A program made the position numbers and the translations under genes. 64,000 nucleotides of DNA from Adineta ricciae (lineage: Eukaryota; Rotifera; Eurotatoria; Adinetida; Adinetidae). The DNA lies in the NCBI GenBank assembly GCA_905250025.1, contig CAJNOJ010000187.1, positions 124,001-188,000 on the forward strand. The letters are read 5' to 3'. Shown piece by piece: positions 25,852 through 38,978 of this stretch (positions within the stretch are counted from its first letter, which is position 1; each line of letters begins with the position of its first letter). Under the pieces are notes generated by a model. The model was given only the letters and a program-made list of their open reading frames with translations. It had not been told where the DNA came from and did not search any database.

Positions 25852-28634
25852 AAACCTCTGAACTCCAAGAACATTACTGAATCGACCAACAGTGTTCTTC
25901 ATACACCACATTATCTTTCTTCAGTCTTGTCTTTTTTCTTTCTTCTAGAAAAGTTTCTTCTCGAATGTTTACTTCTCTTTCCATGTACCTCTATAGTTTA
26001 TTAGCAGAGTTAAATCATACACTCACAGACATTTGTACCATCACCATCCGTTGTCGAACTTTATCATTTTCTTCTTTTTTATGTTGATGTTTGGATATGG
26101 AAGAGAAAAAAAACACTATTATGCATCCCCCCGCTTGTTTTTTTCTCTTTCTCCAATAAACACCTGAATCAATTGTGCTTCATATGCACGAACCAAATTT
26201 TCTTGTTCCAAAAAAAGACTCAACGTCCACGTTCATACGATCTGTTTATGTCATAATTAACCGTTTATTGGTAGCGCATTATGCAACTAGGAAAAGGTCA
26301 AATGAAACGATTCAATTTCCTTTCTGTCTGCTGTCTTGTCGAACACGGTACATATTCAGAATCAATCGACGATTTTCTGATGTTGAAATCATGGATAGAT
26401 TTGAAATCAATCGCACTATTACATAAATATCTGATACACGCAGCAGGTGTTTTCATACGAACTTTTCTTCTACGCTTCTATTATGTATTACTAAGAAGAG
26501 ATATGTTTTATTTATCCAAGTTTTCACTTGTCATGTTTATTTTAGTGAAGATTGATCTATCGATAATATCGCCAGGATGGCCCAATGCTTATTTTTTATA
26601 TATCTGTGTATCTGTCTTGCAGGAAAAGATCGAATCGTGATTCTCAGGAAAGAAGTAACAAGAGGCAATATTGCGAATATATGAAATTATCAAATTTTGC
26701 TCTTCCGATAAACATCGCTATTGTCATTTGTAGTTCATCGATCAAAGATCAAAATTCGATTGATTCAGTGATAATGAAAGCAAAACCTTTTATCACCTAT
26801 AATAGTCCGTAAAAGAATTGCATGCAATTAGTATTTGTCAACATTGCTTTCATTAGTTCAAACAAAATTATATTTTATCATGTCAACTAAATGACTGTGG
26901 GCGGATGTACATCCACCGTGAAATAAGGTATGTAACTCCTCATTACGAAGTTGATCACAAGTAAGAAGTGAGAGATACATCTATCTATCTATCAAAGGGA
27001 CGAATGCTTGCTTATATATATAAATGTGATAAATGATCATTGCACGTCTGTTCAACACATAGAGGAACGTAACAAACCCGACAGATATCAATTATTAGCC
27101 ACACTCTCAATGTTTATTCGTTCTCCGATGTGTGCGTTTACACAGAAATATACTTCAAGGGTGTGAATTCTGCACGTATGTATAGGTTCAATGCCAGACA
27201 TCGGGATGACTGTCAATCTTCTCCCGCTGTTATCATCCATTATACTTTCATAGTTCGAAGAAAGAAAACAGAACATCAGAGCAAAGCAACTGTTCAATGA
27301 AGTGATTGGAGAAATGAAGGAGGAGCAAGACGAAAAAGAAAGAATAGAAACAGTGCACTAAAGTGGGCAGAAGAAGACGAAAGGTAACTGTCTTCCTTTT
27401 ATATCTAAAGAGCACTCTCATTCTCGATATACAATAACCATCCACGCATGCATGCTTGCACAAATCGTGATAATATCACACAGAGGTCTTCTCTTATTGT
27501 TATTATATACTCGTCCTTCGCCGATACGAAATATACCCGGCGGGCATTCTTTCATTTTCAAAATGATTATTGAACTAGTTGAGTCTAGTCATTTTCTTTT
27601 ACTTACTCTTTTGACAAATGAGTGTTGAGAATATTTATCAAGCAAAACAACAGGAGAAAAGAGAACGACGGTCAAATCTATTGTTGTTAACCGCACGATC
27701 ATACGAGAGGGAGTGAAGAATTCATACATCTTTTTTCAACATACGACACAAAAACAAGTTGTAAGTAAAAATAGTTCCCGATATGGACGAATTCAGTCGA
27801 CTGATGTGTTTATTTGAAAACTTGATTGAATCATGTTTAGTTCTTACTCAATCGGATAATAGGTCAGTCCAGTCTTTTTTTGTTGTTTTCTTAATTAAGT
27901 CTGTATTCTCCTTCGTTAAACATCTAATCAAATATGTCTGAGACAGTATCGATTAGTTGCTTTTGTCTAACCAAGAAATTGTTCATCAATAGGATATTTC
28001 AAGCGAAATCGATGACTTTTTTGCTTTCTATCTTGATCTTTACCAGCAAGTCAGTATAAGATATTTATGACAGGAACTTGTTGACTAGAAATTGAGTCAA
28101 AGTATTTTTTCTTCCATCGATTGACTAATTCAGATCGATGTTGTACGTTAACATACATAATATAATTAAGATGTTGCCGATTTCGCAATCATGCATAAGT
28201 GAGTTCTATTCACAAGAGACAAAAAAAGAACTATATAAGTTCAACGACAACGATCGTTTGCGTCCGAATGTCATTAAATGTCATATTCGATGCGGACAAT
28301 TAGGTAGTCGAACTCATGTTCAATCATCTACTTTCTTCTTGTCTACTAGAAGAATATTTCGCGTTGACCAAGGTGTGAATTAGAGATTTTTGTCTCGTTA
28401 GCCTTTCTCTTCGTATTCTCTTCAAGAATACATGCCTGCAAACATCTGTTCATTTCTTGTCATCTATGTTGTAACGATTTATCTTTACATCGAACAGAGA
28501 ATGAGAAAGTAATGAGAGTTCAAGCTGCAACGTATGATGACAAGCCGGCCCTCATAGGCGTGTCCACTATCATATAAATTTTCTTTCTAATTGCTTCGTT
28601 TTGTATCATTTGTGTATCTTTAGATCTCGAAAAG
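25852..28634. other. Intergenic 2.8 kb, no gene seen
   Basis: Contains the ATP synthase 3' UTR with AATAAA at 26155-26160. Open frames at 26175-26812 and 27088-27463 lack splice partners and protein-like composition. A small CTAT repeat lies near 26980 and a 12-base palindrome GGATGTACATCC near 26902. The last part should hold the promoter of the gene at 28635. Confidence 0.4.
26155..26160 (+). promoter_or_regulatory. Poly(A) signal AATAAA of ATP5F1B
   Basis: AATAAA 304 bases after the stop, in a pyrimidine-rich 3' UTR. Confidence 0.5.
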
Positions 28635-29321
28635 ATGATTAGAGAAAATCTTCTCTTCATTCTATTCTTTCCGCTCATCTCTGGTCTGCCGTCGAATTCG
28701 TATTATTTAATTGAACTTGATCAGCATTTATCATCAAATGAAACCTATTGCTCGAATATCTTCACTAATCAGCAAACGTATCGTCTGCCGACAGAATGTC
28801 ATAAACATTTACTCTGCGATCCGACGTATTGCGATGATCAGGCATTTCGTTGTATGAAAATTCGTGAAACTTTATGCTGCTTAAATCAACACCTACAATC
28901 TCATTGTCAAAAAGATAATTCCAATCGACTGAAAGATCTCTTTCGATCAGTGTATTTTCAAATGTCAATCGAACATGGATATTGTGAAATCAATTTAGAA
29001 CGAATTGAAAAGTTCGATCAAGCATACTGTATTGCAGATCTGATTGAAGAACCGAAATTAAGTGAAACTACGAAAACAATTATAGTGCGATGGGAGACTT
29101 CAACACGATCAATGTATAAGCATTTTCATCGACGTACATCGACAATCCGATCGAATCAAGTTCGACATCGAATCGCTGCTCGACGAAATTATTCCTCATT
29201 GGCGAATTTAGATTATCTACGTCAAGTGACAATCATTGAAGAAAAGATTTCATCGAAATGTTCAAGAAACGTTCTTAATTGGTTTTCTCTTAGTATTTTA
29301 TTCTCAATAGTTTTAACCTGA
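28635..29321 (+). CDS. Cys-rich secreted protein, probably GPI-anchored
   Basis: Single exon of 228 residues. A signal peptide opens it (MIRENLLFILFFPLISGLP). Roughly 12 cysteines are clustered in residues 35-130, including HLLCDPTYCDD, FRCMKIRETLCC and QSHCQKD, indicating a disulfide-rich extracellular domain. A basic Arg/Ser stretch follows, and the last 20 residues are hydrophobic after a Ser-Lys-Cys-Ser site, a layout that suits GPI attachment or a C-terminal membrane helix. N-glycosylation sites NET and NYS are present. No named family recognised. Confidence 0.65.
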   Translation: MIRENLLFILFFPLISGLPSNSYYLIELDQHLSSNETYCSNIFTNQQTYRLPTECHKHLLCDPTYCDDQAFRCMKIRETLCCLNQHLQSHCQKDNSNRLKDLFRSVYFQMSIEHGYCEINLERIEKFDQAYCIADLIEEPKLSETTKTIIVRWETSTRSMYKHFHRRTSTIRSNQVRHRIAARRNYSSLANLDYLRQVTIIEEKISSKCSRNVLNWFSLSILFSIVLT

Positions 29322-29867
29322 ATCAATGTGTGTATTGTTTTCTGTTTTTTTTTTGTATAAATTAAAGTAAAACATATTCGTGACTTGTCTTATTCATCAG
29401 AAACAATGGTTGATCTTTCTGCGTTGGAAAATATGAATGGTTGTTTCGATGGATGAAAGGTAATACTAACCGGTTGGTGAAGCAAATCATTCTCTCTCTT
29501 TGTGATCGATGAGTATAAATATACGATAATTATTCACAATTAATGAGGTAAATACTTCGACAAAATGAATTAAATATCACCGGAGAAAGCTGATTCGTTC
29601 GTAGTTAGCACAATAAGAACGATAGCATGGGATTGATATTGAAATTTATCGATTTGCGAGCAAAACGAAACAATTGACATAAGTTTTATCCTCGGGATGT
29701 CATATTCTGTATATCAGTAGTCATGTTTTGTTCATATCATCGAGATCATCATTTAGTCACTGTTCGGAAAGTGTACACATGAACGAAAAAAAGAAGGAAA
29801 GAGACAAGAAGAAAAAAAAACACGGTAAAAAATACAAGAATGATAGACGTGTATAAATAACAGACAG
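29322..29867. other. Convergent intergenic spacer
   Basis: 3' ends of the Cys-rich protein gene and receptor 2 face each other. A purine-rich stretch lies near 29785-29822. No gene seen. Confidence 0.4.
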
Positions 29868-32110
29868 CTAACATGTCTCAACAATATATGCTGGCGATTG
29901 TTCTTCCTCGATAGAGTTTTGTACAAATTCAGGAGATTCTTTTATATCTTTTGTTAAGGTTATCTTTACATTGCGCACATCGGTCGTTGACAAGGGGAAA
30001 TCCGAGTTGCGTCTCGTCGAAAATTCCGAAGTTTTTGATACTGTTCGACGTATTGAGGGTGAATCGGTGTTTAAGGATAAAGATGGATTGACAATTGCTG
30101 TCAATGTTGATGATGGTAAGTGACGAAAACAATGTACAATAGTTGCCGAACGTGGTCGAATTATCGATCGATTGTTGTCGATACTGGGTGTATAACAGAC
30201 TGTGTGCTGTCGATGAAGACGTCGTTCAAATGTTGTGGACGATCTTGGTGAATGCGAACACGTACGAGATTTTCGAGGAGAATTGTAAGTATTGTTATTG
30301 TTAATAACTGTGTTAGTTGCTGATTTACATACGGTTGAACGACGCGATGTTAAATCGACATTCGATGAACACAATGAATGTTTTGTGGAGAGATTAATGG
30401 TAAAACCACAACAGGTAAAAAACGTCGGTTTGCGCAAGGGATTAATTGAGTAATTAATACTGCTGTTCTGTTGAGCTAAATGATTTGAACGATTTTGTGA
30501 ATGAATGCCCAAACCACAGTAAGGCGATGCTGCTGTCGTTGCGATTGAATGTTCGGTTTCATCCTCATCATCGTATAAAAATGAATTTGTTTGAAATTTC
30601 GAGCCTTGACGACATGATCTTGTTCGTTGAAATCGCCAAAAGAAACATTCCCCTAGTAGTTTACGTATTTCTCGTCGCGATGTTCGACCGCTGGAAAAAG
30701 TCAGACATGAATCACAAAACTAAACAAAATACATCGATTTTCCCTTACCTCATAATAGCAAACATCAAATTTAACGAATAGTTGCTCATTTCTAATACAC
30801 GGAAGACGGTGTTCAAGTTAACGTAAATGTATAGAGGCATTAAAGGTGTTTTACTAATATTCGTGGCAAATGCATTGACCATAGTGAGAATATATCTTGG
30901 AGATATGGTAAAAATAACAAAAAATGATGAAAGAACGAGTTGAATCGTTTTCTCTTTGAATTGTTTTTCTCGTTTGATTACATTTCGTGCATCAATTGAT
31001 CCAATTTTGGATAGAACACTACGTTGTCGTGATAAACTATACAGAATCAACCAATTTATGATAAGTAAGAGAATAGAAGGAATTATCGAATGAAAAAATA
31101 TGGTATTGAACGTGAAATAATGTTTTTTCCATTGATCAAGCTTCGTTTTTGATGACTGAGCATTCGTTTGCCATAAACACATGAATGTATGAATTGACAC
31201 ATTCGCATAGGCATGTAAGAAGAAAGTTGGTAATAAATAAATAACATTAGCAAAAAGGACAAGCAGTAAAACAACGACTAAGACGATTTTTGAGATCAGA
31301 GTGGTGAAACGCAGACGACCTTTGATAGGAAACCAAATAATAATACATTTTTCAACAGCTAATGCAACTGTTAGCCATATACTCGCCTAAAATATCAAAC
31401 TAATAATGTATAATTGTCGAATAGATTAGATTTCTACCTGATCTTTGTCAAATTATATATTACATAGAAATTTATTCAGTTCTATTTCATCAAAAAGAAT
31501 GAGTCCTGACTTTGAAATCTTAAATGCATGAATAGCTCTTTTTTACACTTTTTAGATAGCAATTATTCCTTTTGACGAGTTTTTCAGCTAAGAGAAGAAC
31601 TATTTCGAGAGGAAAATCATATTTTAATTACATATAATTGTAACCCCCTGTCTATTTTCTTTTTCGTACTCACAACAACAAAGCTATGTCTTTTGTTTCT
31701 TTCTCATTATTGGTCTATAGATATGCGACAGTTACCTGTCCTGTAAACATGATCGTAAAGAATACCCATCGACATAATTGCAGGGTTACTCGAAGATAAC
31801 CTTTGTCGAAAAGGACAAAAATGAAGAATTCGAATAATCGAACAGTATCAAGAATGCAAATAATCGAGAAATAGAGCTGAAACGTAGTGTGACGGAAGCT
31901 GCGCGACGCACGAAAATATAATAAACTTAAACAATTGAATGTCAGCCCAAATAGAAATAATAAACTGCCAATGCCAATTTGAATATATGTGTTAAATGCG
32001 TCAATAAGGACTTGTTCACGATATGGTATTCGACTGGTTGTCCCTCGATGAACGATGGTAGAAGTTAAAACAATCGAGCGGTTCAGATTGCTCCACGTCG
32101 TTTCATTCAT
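29868..32110 (-). CDS. Rhodopsin-like G-protein-coupled receptor 2
   Basis: Exons 31736-32110, 30749-31386 and 29868-30690 give 611 residues. The N-terminus is short, with NET and NRS glycosylation sites. TM1 contains the conserved Asn (LFLFGLTFNCLSLLYF). The TM3 end reads VEKCIIIWFP where DRY is expected, the same xExxxxIxWP pattern as receptor 1. TM6 ends FVIFTISPRYILTM and TM7 reads NYSLNLMFAIMSGRTSRREI, with helix 8 after it. The last exon encodes a 270-residue cytoplasmic tail rich in Ser/Thr/Arg/Asn, unusually long for class A. Intron 31387-31735 is 349 bases. The ligand is not predictable; related to receptor 1 by plan and motif. Confidence 0.85.
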
Positions 32111-32732
32111 TTGACTGGATTTTCATTGACACAATTATCTAGAAGGGAAAACACACTAAGTGTATTTCTAAATGAAAGGACAACTAAACGATTTGTATAG
32201 AGTTATATTAGGACATTTGTCAAGGGAATGAATTCGAGTTATTGATATAATCACAAGAGAGAAAGAGAGAGAAACACTCATAAATACAAGTGAAATGTCA
32301 GGAAAGCGAAAGAGAGCAAAATCACAAAACATTTCATACAGCTCGATCAATCATTTGGCTCTTTTCACTTTCGTTCTTTCTTTCTCTTCCATTTAGAAAA
32401 CATGGAAAACAACGCAGCAGTTGGGGATGAATAGAGTCATACAAACCAAAACGGAAAGAAAAATACATTACTTCATATAATGCGCATTCTCTCGTCTTCT
32501 TTTTGTATAGACGTATAATAATAATTTTATATCTAGATATTTCTTTTCTTTCTTCTTCTTATCCTCACGCTTTACTCGTGTCATGCTAATCAATTTCGAT
32601 AAGTTATTCACCTGCAATTATCTCCAACACAATATTTATCTATTCTGTTTATATACATTTGATTTCGACTTTTCTCTCCTCTTGACAAAAAGCCCAGCGA
32701 AGTTAGGTCGCGATGTTTATATCCATCTCCTT

Positions 32733-32736
<4 letters not shown>

Positions 32737-32786
<50 letters not shown>
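32737..32786. repeat. (TC)25 microsatellite
   Basis: Fifty bases of uninterrupted TC. It produces artificial LSLSLS / ERERER open frames on the two strands, which are not genes. Confidence 0.95.
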
Positions 32787-32790
<4 letters not shown>

Positions 32791-35092
32791 TATTACCATT
32801 GGCTAGCGAAGAAATGTAATTATTTTCTCACTTTATTAATTTATCTTTTAGATAACCACCTGAAGAATCACACTGATATTTTCTCTAAGGAAATATCAAG
32901 CAAAAACGACTGCACTATTTTGTGAAGTCGTCGCGGAGAGATACTATCAGTATAGAAAGGAAAGAAAAACAAGGAATGAATAGACAACGTTTAAGATCGA
33001 TCACGAAATATGTTCGGTAGATTTTTATCATCGTCAAAATGATTGAAAAAACGTCGTGATAATTTTATACAAATACCTTTGCGCGCAATTAATCGAATAA
33101 GTATTGAACTAAGCGACCTACTAATTTCTTATTTATGTGGGATCTTCTTTTGATTGATGACGATTCAAAGTTAAACTCGAAGTTCTTTGATCAATATTTC
33201 AAAGGCATTAGTATTTATTCAGATACAACTATGATTTTCTCGTAATTCTCTTTCGACGAGATCGCTAAAGAGAAAAATATTCATTGATGGATGAATAATA
33301 TGTAAATTAACTGATGAAGAAAATATACGTTGAAAACTAACAACAATAACCTAAGAAATATTCTTAGTCTTAGGCGCAAAACGACACTATTATCATCCTT
33401 TCTTGTCAACGCAAACACCCGTAAAGATAAGTACATTTTATTTTGCTTAACTCGACCAGCAACTCTATCTATTTGGCAGATCTTATGCACAAGGAAAGTT
33501 TATCTAAGCGTATTAAATACTCATATTTCCTCTATGAAATATGCTGTATACATTTTTAATATCCTTATTTGTCTCTGAACGCATCGTCTTACCAACAATG
33601 ACATACCGAGACAAAGACATATACATGTTTGACTAGTCATACAAAGCTAGACTTTGAAAAGTTGCCGATTGGAATGTCCTTCGTAAGAAATGGCCGTAGT
33701 CGAACAAACGGCATGCAGACTAATCATATTAACGACGAAAAATGTTCTTTAAATTGGTTTCACCATTGAAAAGAAGACCACCTTGAGACATTAAATAATA
33801 TCAACAAAAGAAAAAGTCCTCCTATCAAGTTATGTCGTCGATAGACAGACTGATGAATTGCAAATCTCAGATAGAAGATGTTCATTTAACGATTTAATAA
33901 ATTATTTGATTTCCCAGGAGGAAAGATGTCTCTTATTTTCTTCCAGATAACTCGTTTGATTTTGATCAACGCCAACTATCTGTCGAAAGCGTTTAAGAAA
34001 ACAATTACAACGGAGTTAGTTGGTAAAAATAGAAACTAAACGATCTGACGTTCTCCGAACAACTTACTTCGTTTATGTAATAAAGAAGTCATTGAATGAA
34101 TTGATCATTGTAACAATGAAAATGTCGGACATAAATTGATCGAGATTGTTCGTCTTTTTTGTGCATCAGTATGACATTTTATCGTTGATTGAAAGATTTA
34201 GTTTAGATTAGGATAACGTACAGAGAAGAAAAACTCGAACTAATTGAGATCGTAGAAAAGAATGTCAAAAATCTTTCGTCTATGATTACTATAGCTGAAA
34301 ACATCTGTTTATGGCTATGAAAAGTATCTCGAGAAGAAATCAAGAGAAGAACGTATATGATGAGAAGAGAAATGATGTATGCATCAGACACACTACTATT
34401 TAGGAAAAGCAAACAAACAATATTGATCGAGAAAATTCATGTATGTCTATTATTACTGACTAGGATTATAATCTCCTTCTGATTAGTTCTTGATTGGATC
34501 TTCTCAATGGATTGATGCGAAGAAATCGTTTCTATTCCATTGAACAAACGAACGATTTGCGTGTAGCTTGATCATCTGCATTGAGAAAGAAAAATGATGA
34601 AGAAGGTCTCTCAGCAGTTCTCGGAATATGGAGATATCTCTTGATGTAAGAGGGATAATCTGTTTTCTCTTTTACTCATCAATGAATACATGTGTTCACA
34701 ATATTGTTCAAGATGTGACTAACGGGCATGCATGATTATGAAATGACATCGACAATCTGGAGTAAATGATGAACATGTTTTTTTTATTGAGAGAAAAATC
34801 ACAGCTCATCGTCATCAAGCATTAGTCAATGTCTCTCACTCGTTAATCAATTGTCTTTGCTTTTCCTCATCAGTATGGTTACATCTATGCGAACATCAAT
34901 CGTTTTCTTTCGACATACGAGAAAATAATGTGAATCGAAGATTTGAGTAACATAACATCAAAGAAGTATCATAACAATAATATGAGCAACAAGGAGTAAA
35001 TGAATGAATGAATGGAGACACACATACGATCGGATATGATCGTATTACCTAATTGATCGTATATACAAATGCGTACGAACATCTCTTCTACT

Positions 35093-35110
35093 AACAACAA
35101 CAACAACAAC
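35093..35110. repeat. (AAC)6 microsatellite
   Basis: Six perfect AAC units followed by imperfect AGCAGAAGAAG units. Confidence 0.8.
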
Positions 35111-35238
35111 AGCAGAAGAAGTAGATGAACTATTTGATGATGTGTCACAATAGATTGTTAAATGAACAAACGAAACTTTACATGACAATGATAATATGAT
35201 GATGACGTGTCGAACTATTACAGATGCAATCACAGTAC

Positions 35239-35254
35239 GAGAGAGAGAGAGAGA
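35239..35254. repeat. (GA)8 microsatellite
   Basis: Eight perfect GA units, then an imperfect purine continuation. Confidence 0.85.
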
Positions 35255-37874
35255 CAAAGACAGAGAAAGTGAAGATACTTCCGCAATTTCTTGTTTGAAG
35301 TAAGAGAAATACAATTATATATGAAGAGAAGGACTTCTGATGCATTTGATGAGCTAGCTCGAGGCATTCGACACAAATTCAATGTTGTCCAAGTGAATCC
35401 TTTCTAATATGATAATTTATTGGACTTTCGTTTATATAACGATTACCTCATTTCTGTCCTCCTTATCATTAAAAACCTACATATCATCGTTGTCAAAAAA
35501 GCAAAAAGAAAGGTTTCTTTTTGACGATTTGATTAGTTATATCTATCATAAGTTAAGATATGATAAAGTAGAACGAAGAAAGCATAATGATATCAAAAAT
35601 CGATCTATTCATTTCTATCTAGTCAATCGAGTGTGGAAATGGATTTTTAACATACCTGATATTGTCATTCATATGGAGAGTTCTCTTTCGTCGAGTTACT
35701 TACAGAGTTAATGACAGGATGATGATCGATTCGTCTCGACAGCGGCACGAATTTATTTTGTCTGGCGTGTCACTATCATCATTCTTCGTCAGTTCCATTC
35801 CTTTCACTGACAGTTTCCATGTGAAAGAATAGATAGTGATATATATTCAAACGGAATGAATGCCACTAATAACCTTGTATCAAGGTTGATCCGTACAATG
35901 ACATTCCTCGTTTCTTTCTTCTCGTCTTTTTGTGCGCTATGTCCATCTCTGTTTCATTAAAAAATGTCTATTGTCTGCTGCTACCTTGTCTCGGTTCTGA
36001 AGGCGACTTCGATGATGTATGTGTTACTGTTCAATGTTGTAAACGAAGATAGAACAGGCAAAGCCTGCATAGCGTTAGAGAGGTTTTTTCTCATATGCGC
36101 TCTCTCTCTCTCTTCCTCTTTGATTCTTTCTTTCTATGCCTGTTTGCGTATATGTACGATTATATCTCACAAGCCACTAATAGTCCTAATCATGAAGGAT
36201 AAAGAAAGAAAAACCGGTTCATTGCCGTTAGTACACACATTGATGTAGACATTTGACAATTTTTATCAGATTGCGGATGTTTATTAATGACTATAACCAA
36301 GCACCTATCTATTCTTCTATTTCTCTTCACGATCAATCGAAGGTTAAATAAAAACCACCTAATTTCATCATGCTCAATGGATCTGCTTTTCTCTTCTTCT
36401 TCTTCTCGTCCTCTCGTATAATCAAAATGTTTGTATCTGTTATACAAATCCAATAAAAAAGAATGGATGACAAATGTCCCTGAAGAAAAACCGAAATGTT
36501 CGTTCTAGCGAATAACCGAAATAGACGATGATAAGACAAGTTCTTCGACTATCTCTCGTAAAAAGATAATTTGATCGTTTATTAAAACAGATGCGACGTT
36601 TCTCTCTCAGTTCCAAGGTTGAATACACGCAACAATGATTCGCAATCGAGATTAAAACCTCTCAAACTACTTGTGACATTTCATACGCTACGCGTAGAAA
36701 GAATAATTATCTAATATTAAATCTTGTCAGTAGATACAAGTTCCTTCATGTTGATGATCCTATTAGATCATGACTCATGTTCTTAGACTTCATCAGATGA
36801 TCTCTCTATTCCGTTTTGACTTCTCTTCATACACATATGTATTATTTCGTCGCTCGATTTTGTTGAATATGGCTCGTTTATCAACGAATATAACCTTCGG
36901 ATATTCTCCAACACAACCCACTCATAAACTGTATTGACATCCATCTCGCATTCCAGTAGATCGACTGACAGATGTATGTTGCCTATTAAAGAACCCGAAA
37001 AAAGACAATATATATGAAGGCTACATAATTTCAACTTACATTTGTTTTTTTCTCAGTTGATAAGATACTAAGAATAACAATAACAACATGAGAAGTACAA
37101 GACAATAGTCGTATTGCTAAAAAATAATCATCAAACGATAAGAACAACTACGCACAGACGTTGATATATATATGAAATCTCTCAGAGGACAAATAAATAA
37201 TGTCTACTATTGTTTCCTAGACTAATATTACGAAACATGTTTCTCCTGTGGAATGACATGAGAAAGTAATCTAGGATCTTCAATAATTTCACTAACCGAA
37301 GGGCGAAACACACTAAATTAATCGCGTTTGTTTGTCTGTTGATCATATGATATCATAAAATTCCAGTTAGTATCCTTTGTAAAGAAAACGTCTCGCCATT
37401 CAGATAATATATGCAGACCAAAAGTGATTATTCACCATGAAATTATTAAAATCTTATGAATAAAATCATGAAAAACACTTCATTTCTCTTATTATTTATT
37501 CTTATAGGAATTCGAACGAATTATAACTATTTGATACTCCAAATGCTATGATGACGTAAATACCATACGCGATCTAATCATTTCTTGCTCATTATTTTCG
37601 CCTGATTTGATGTTCCTTTTCTTATCTCTACATTGCCATACAATCAACAAAAAAACAAATATTTCTCTTCCAATATACTCATATTTCTGCATTAATTACG
37701 GTCATATAACTTTACTAGAGAAAAATATCATGAATTACTTCGCCAACATTCTTCAATACCTTTCACGTTCCTGCGATTTAGAAAGTCTTGTAGGTACATG
37801 TCGTTCCTATTTATTAAAACACAAAACAAGAAGACAAACTCGTACATCTGGAGAGAATCGTTAATCATATATAC

Positions 37875-37900
37875 ACGTACATGTACGTCGATGCGCATCG
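37875..37900. repeat. Two abutting perfect palindromes
   Basis: ACGTACATGTACGT (37875-37888) is directly followed by CGATGCGCATCG (37889-37900). Each equals its own reverse complement. Palindromes of 14 and 12 bases side by side are unlikely by chance in AT-rich DNA. They could be dimeric transcription-factor sites; no function is shown. Confidence 0.7.
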
Positions 37901-38978
37901 CTATTAAACATCGGACATATTATTATTCATTTGTTAGCTATTCAAATCTTATTTTAGCATGATAAACAAAAATAAATAGGATAAATCTAGTGAGAGAACT
38001 TCTTCTCTACCGAAATAACCGATTGAAATCTGCAGTATATTAGGGGACATCGGATAGTCCTGGATTTTGAATAAAATATTCCGTTAATATCTCCTCATTA
38101 GAGTAAACAATCCTATAATGAAGAACCGACAATATATACACGTTTTTAGTCAGCAGGGAGAAAGTTTTTTGCACTTTCTTCGTACCATGCAGTACTTTGT
38201 CACGTCTAATTGAATTCGAATGTTTCGGTATGTCAGTTGATTTGTTTGAAATATATCTGTCATCCAGCTTTCTACTAAAGAACTTCTCATATCTTTTCGA
38301 TCAAAAACAGATGGCTTCTCGTCTGCTTTACGGGCCATTACCATTACACAACTCCGATTGATTTGTACTCAACCAGCGAAAGAACTATTCAGCATTAACA
38401 ATCCAAAATACATGCAAATCGACTTACCTATTGATATGTCATTTATCTTTATTTTTCCCAAACAATTCCTCGTTGAGAATGCGACAAGGTCGAATGCTCT
38501 CCAAAAGGACATATCTCTACAACAGAACTACTATTTAGTGTATGCAAATAGAGTATTTTCTACTAAATACATTAACTTCTATCTAATGTAATCATCTAGT
38601 ATTACATTGATAGAGCTGAATATCTCTCGTTCTAATGGAATTAGATGATGAGAAAAGAGAATTTATTTAAATGAGAACATCAATGATTGATCTAATGTGA
38701 ATCCTCAGCTGCATATCTTGATATGTAACAAAATAAACTCACAAATCTTCTCATCTATTTACATATTCTACTTAAAAGATTGTTTATTCACCACTGAGTA
38801 CGCGCTCCTACGTTGTCCGTAAACAAATAAAGACTATTATTATTCTTCTTATCTGTAAAAGTATGACATTTAAAACATATCTAAAGGAGCGTTTTTCTGG
38901 TAAATAGTATTGTTCGATTATGTACCATTTATTTTTAATTAAAAAAAAACAATTAGTGGAGAAGAATTCAGTCCAACG

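Larger units (their letters stand above)
32111..38978. other. 6.9 kb gene-free island
   Basis: The longest stretch without a supportable gene. Frames are short, rich in Ser/Leu/Ile/Tyr and overlap on both strands as expected for AT-rich DNA. It holds a perfect (TC)25 tract, a (GA)8 tract, an (AAC)6 tract and two abutting palindromes, each listed separately. The first part includes the promoter of receptor 2. It may hold distal regulatory elements or non-coding RNAs, which cannot be seen from sequence alone. Confidence 0.45.

Noticed and set aside
26175-26812. Overlapping plus frames after ATP synthase beta
   Set aside because: They lie downstream of a good poly(A) signal, overlap each other in different frames and lack any protein signature.
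32583-32925. Overlapping frames rich in LSLSLS (plus) and ERERER (minus)
   Set aside because: They are translations of the (TC)25 microsatellite and its flanks, not genes.
35045-35314. 89-residue minus frame with poly-Val and SLSLS
   Set aside because: Product of the AAC and GA microsatellites.
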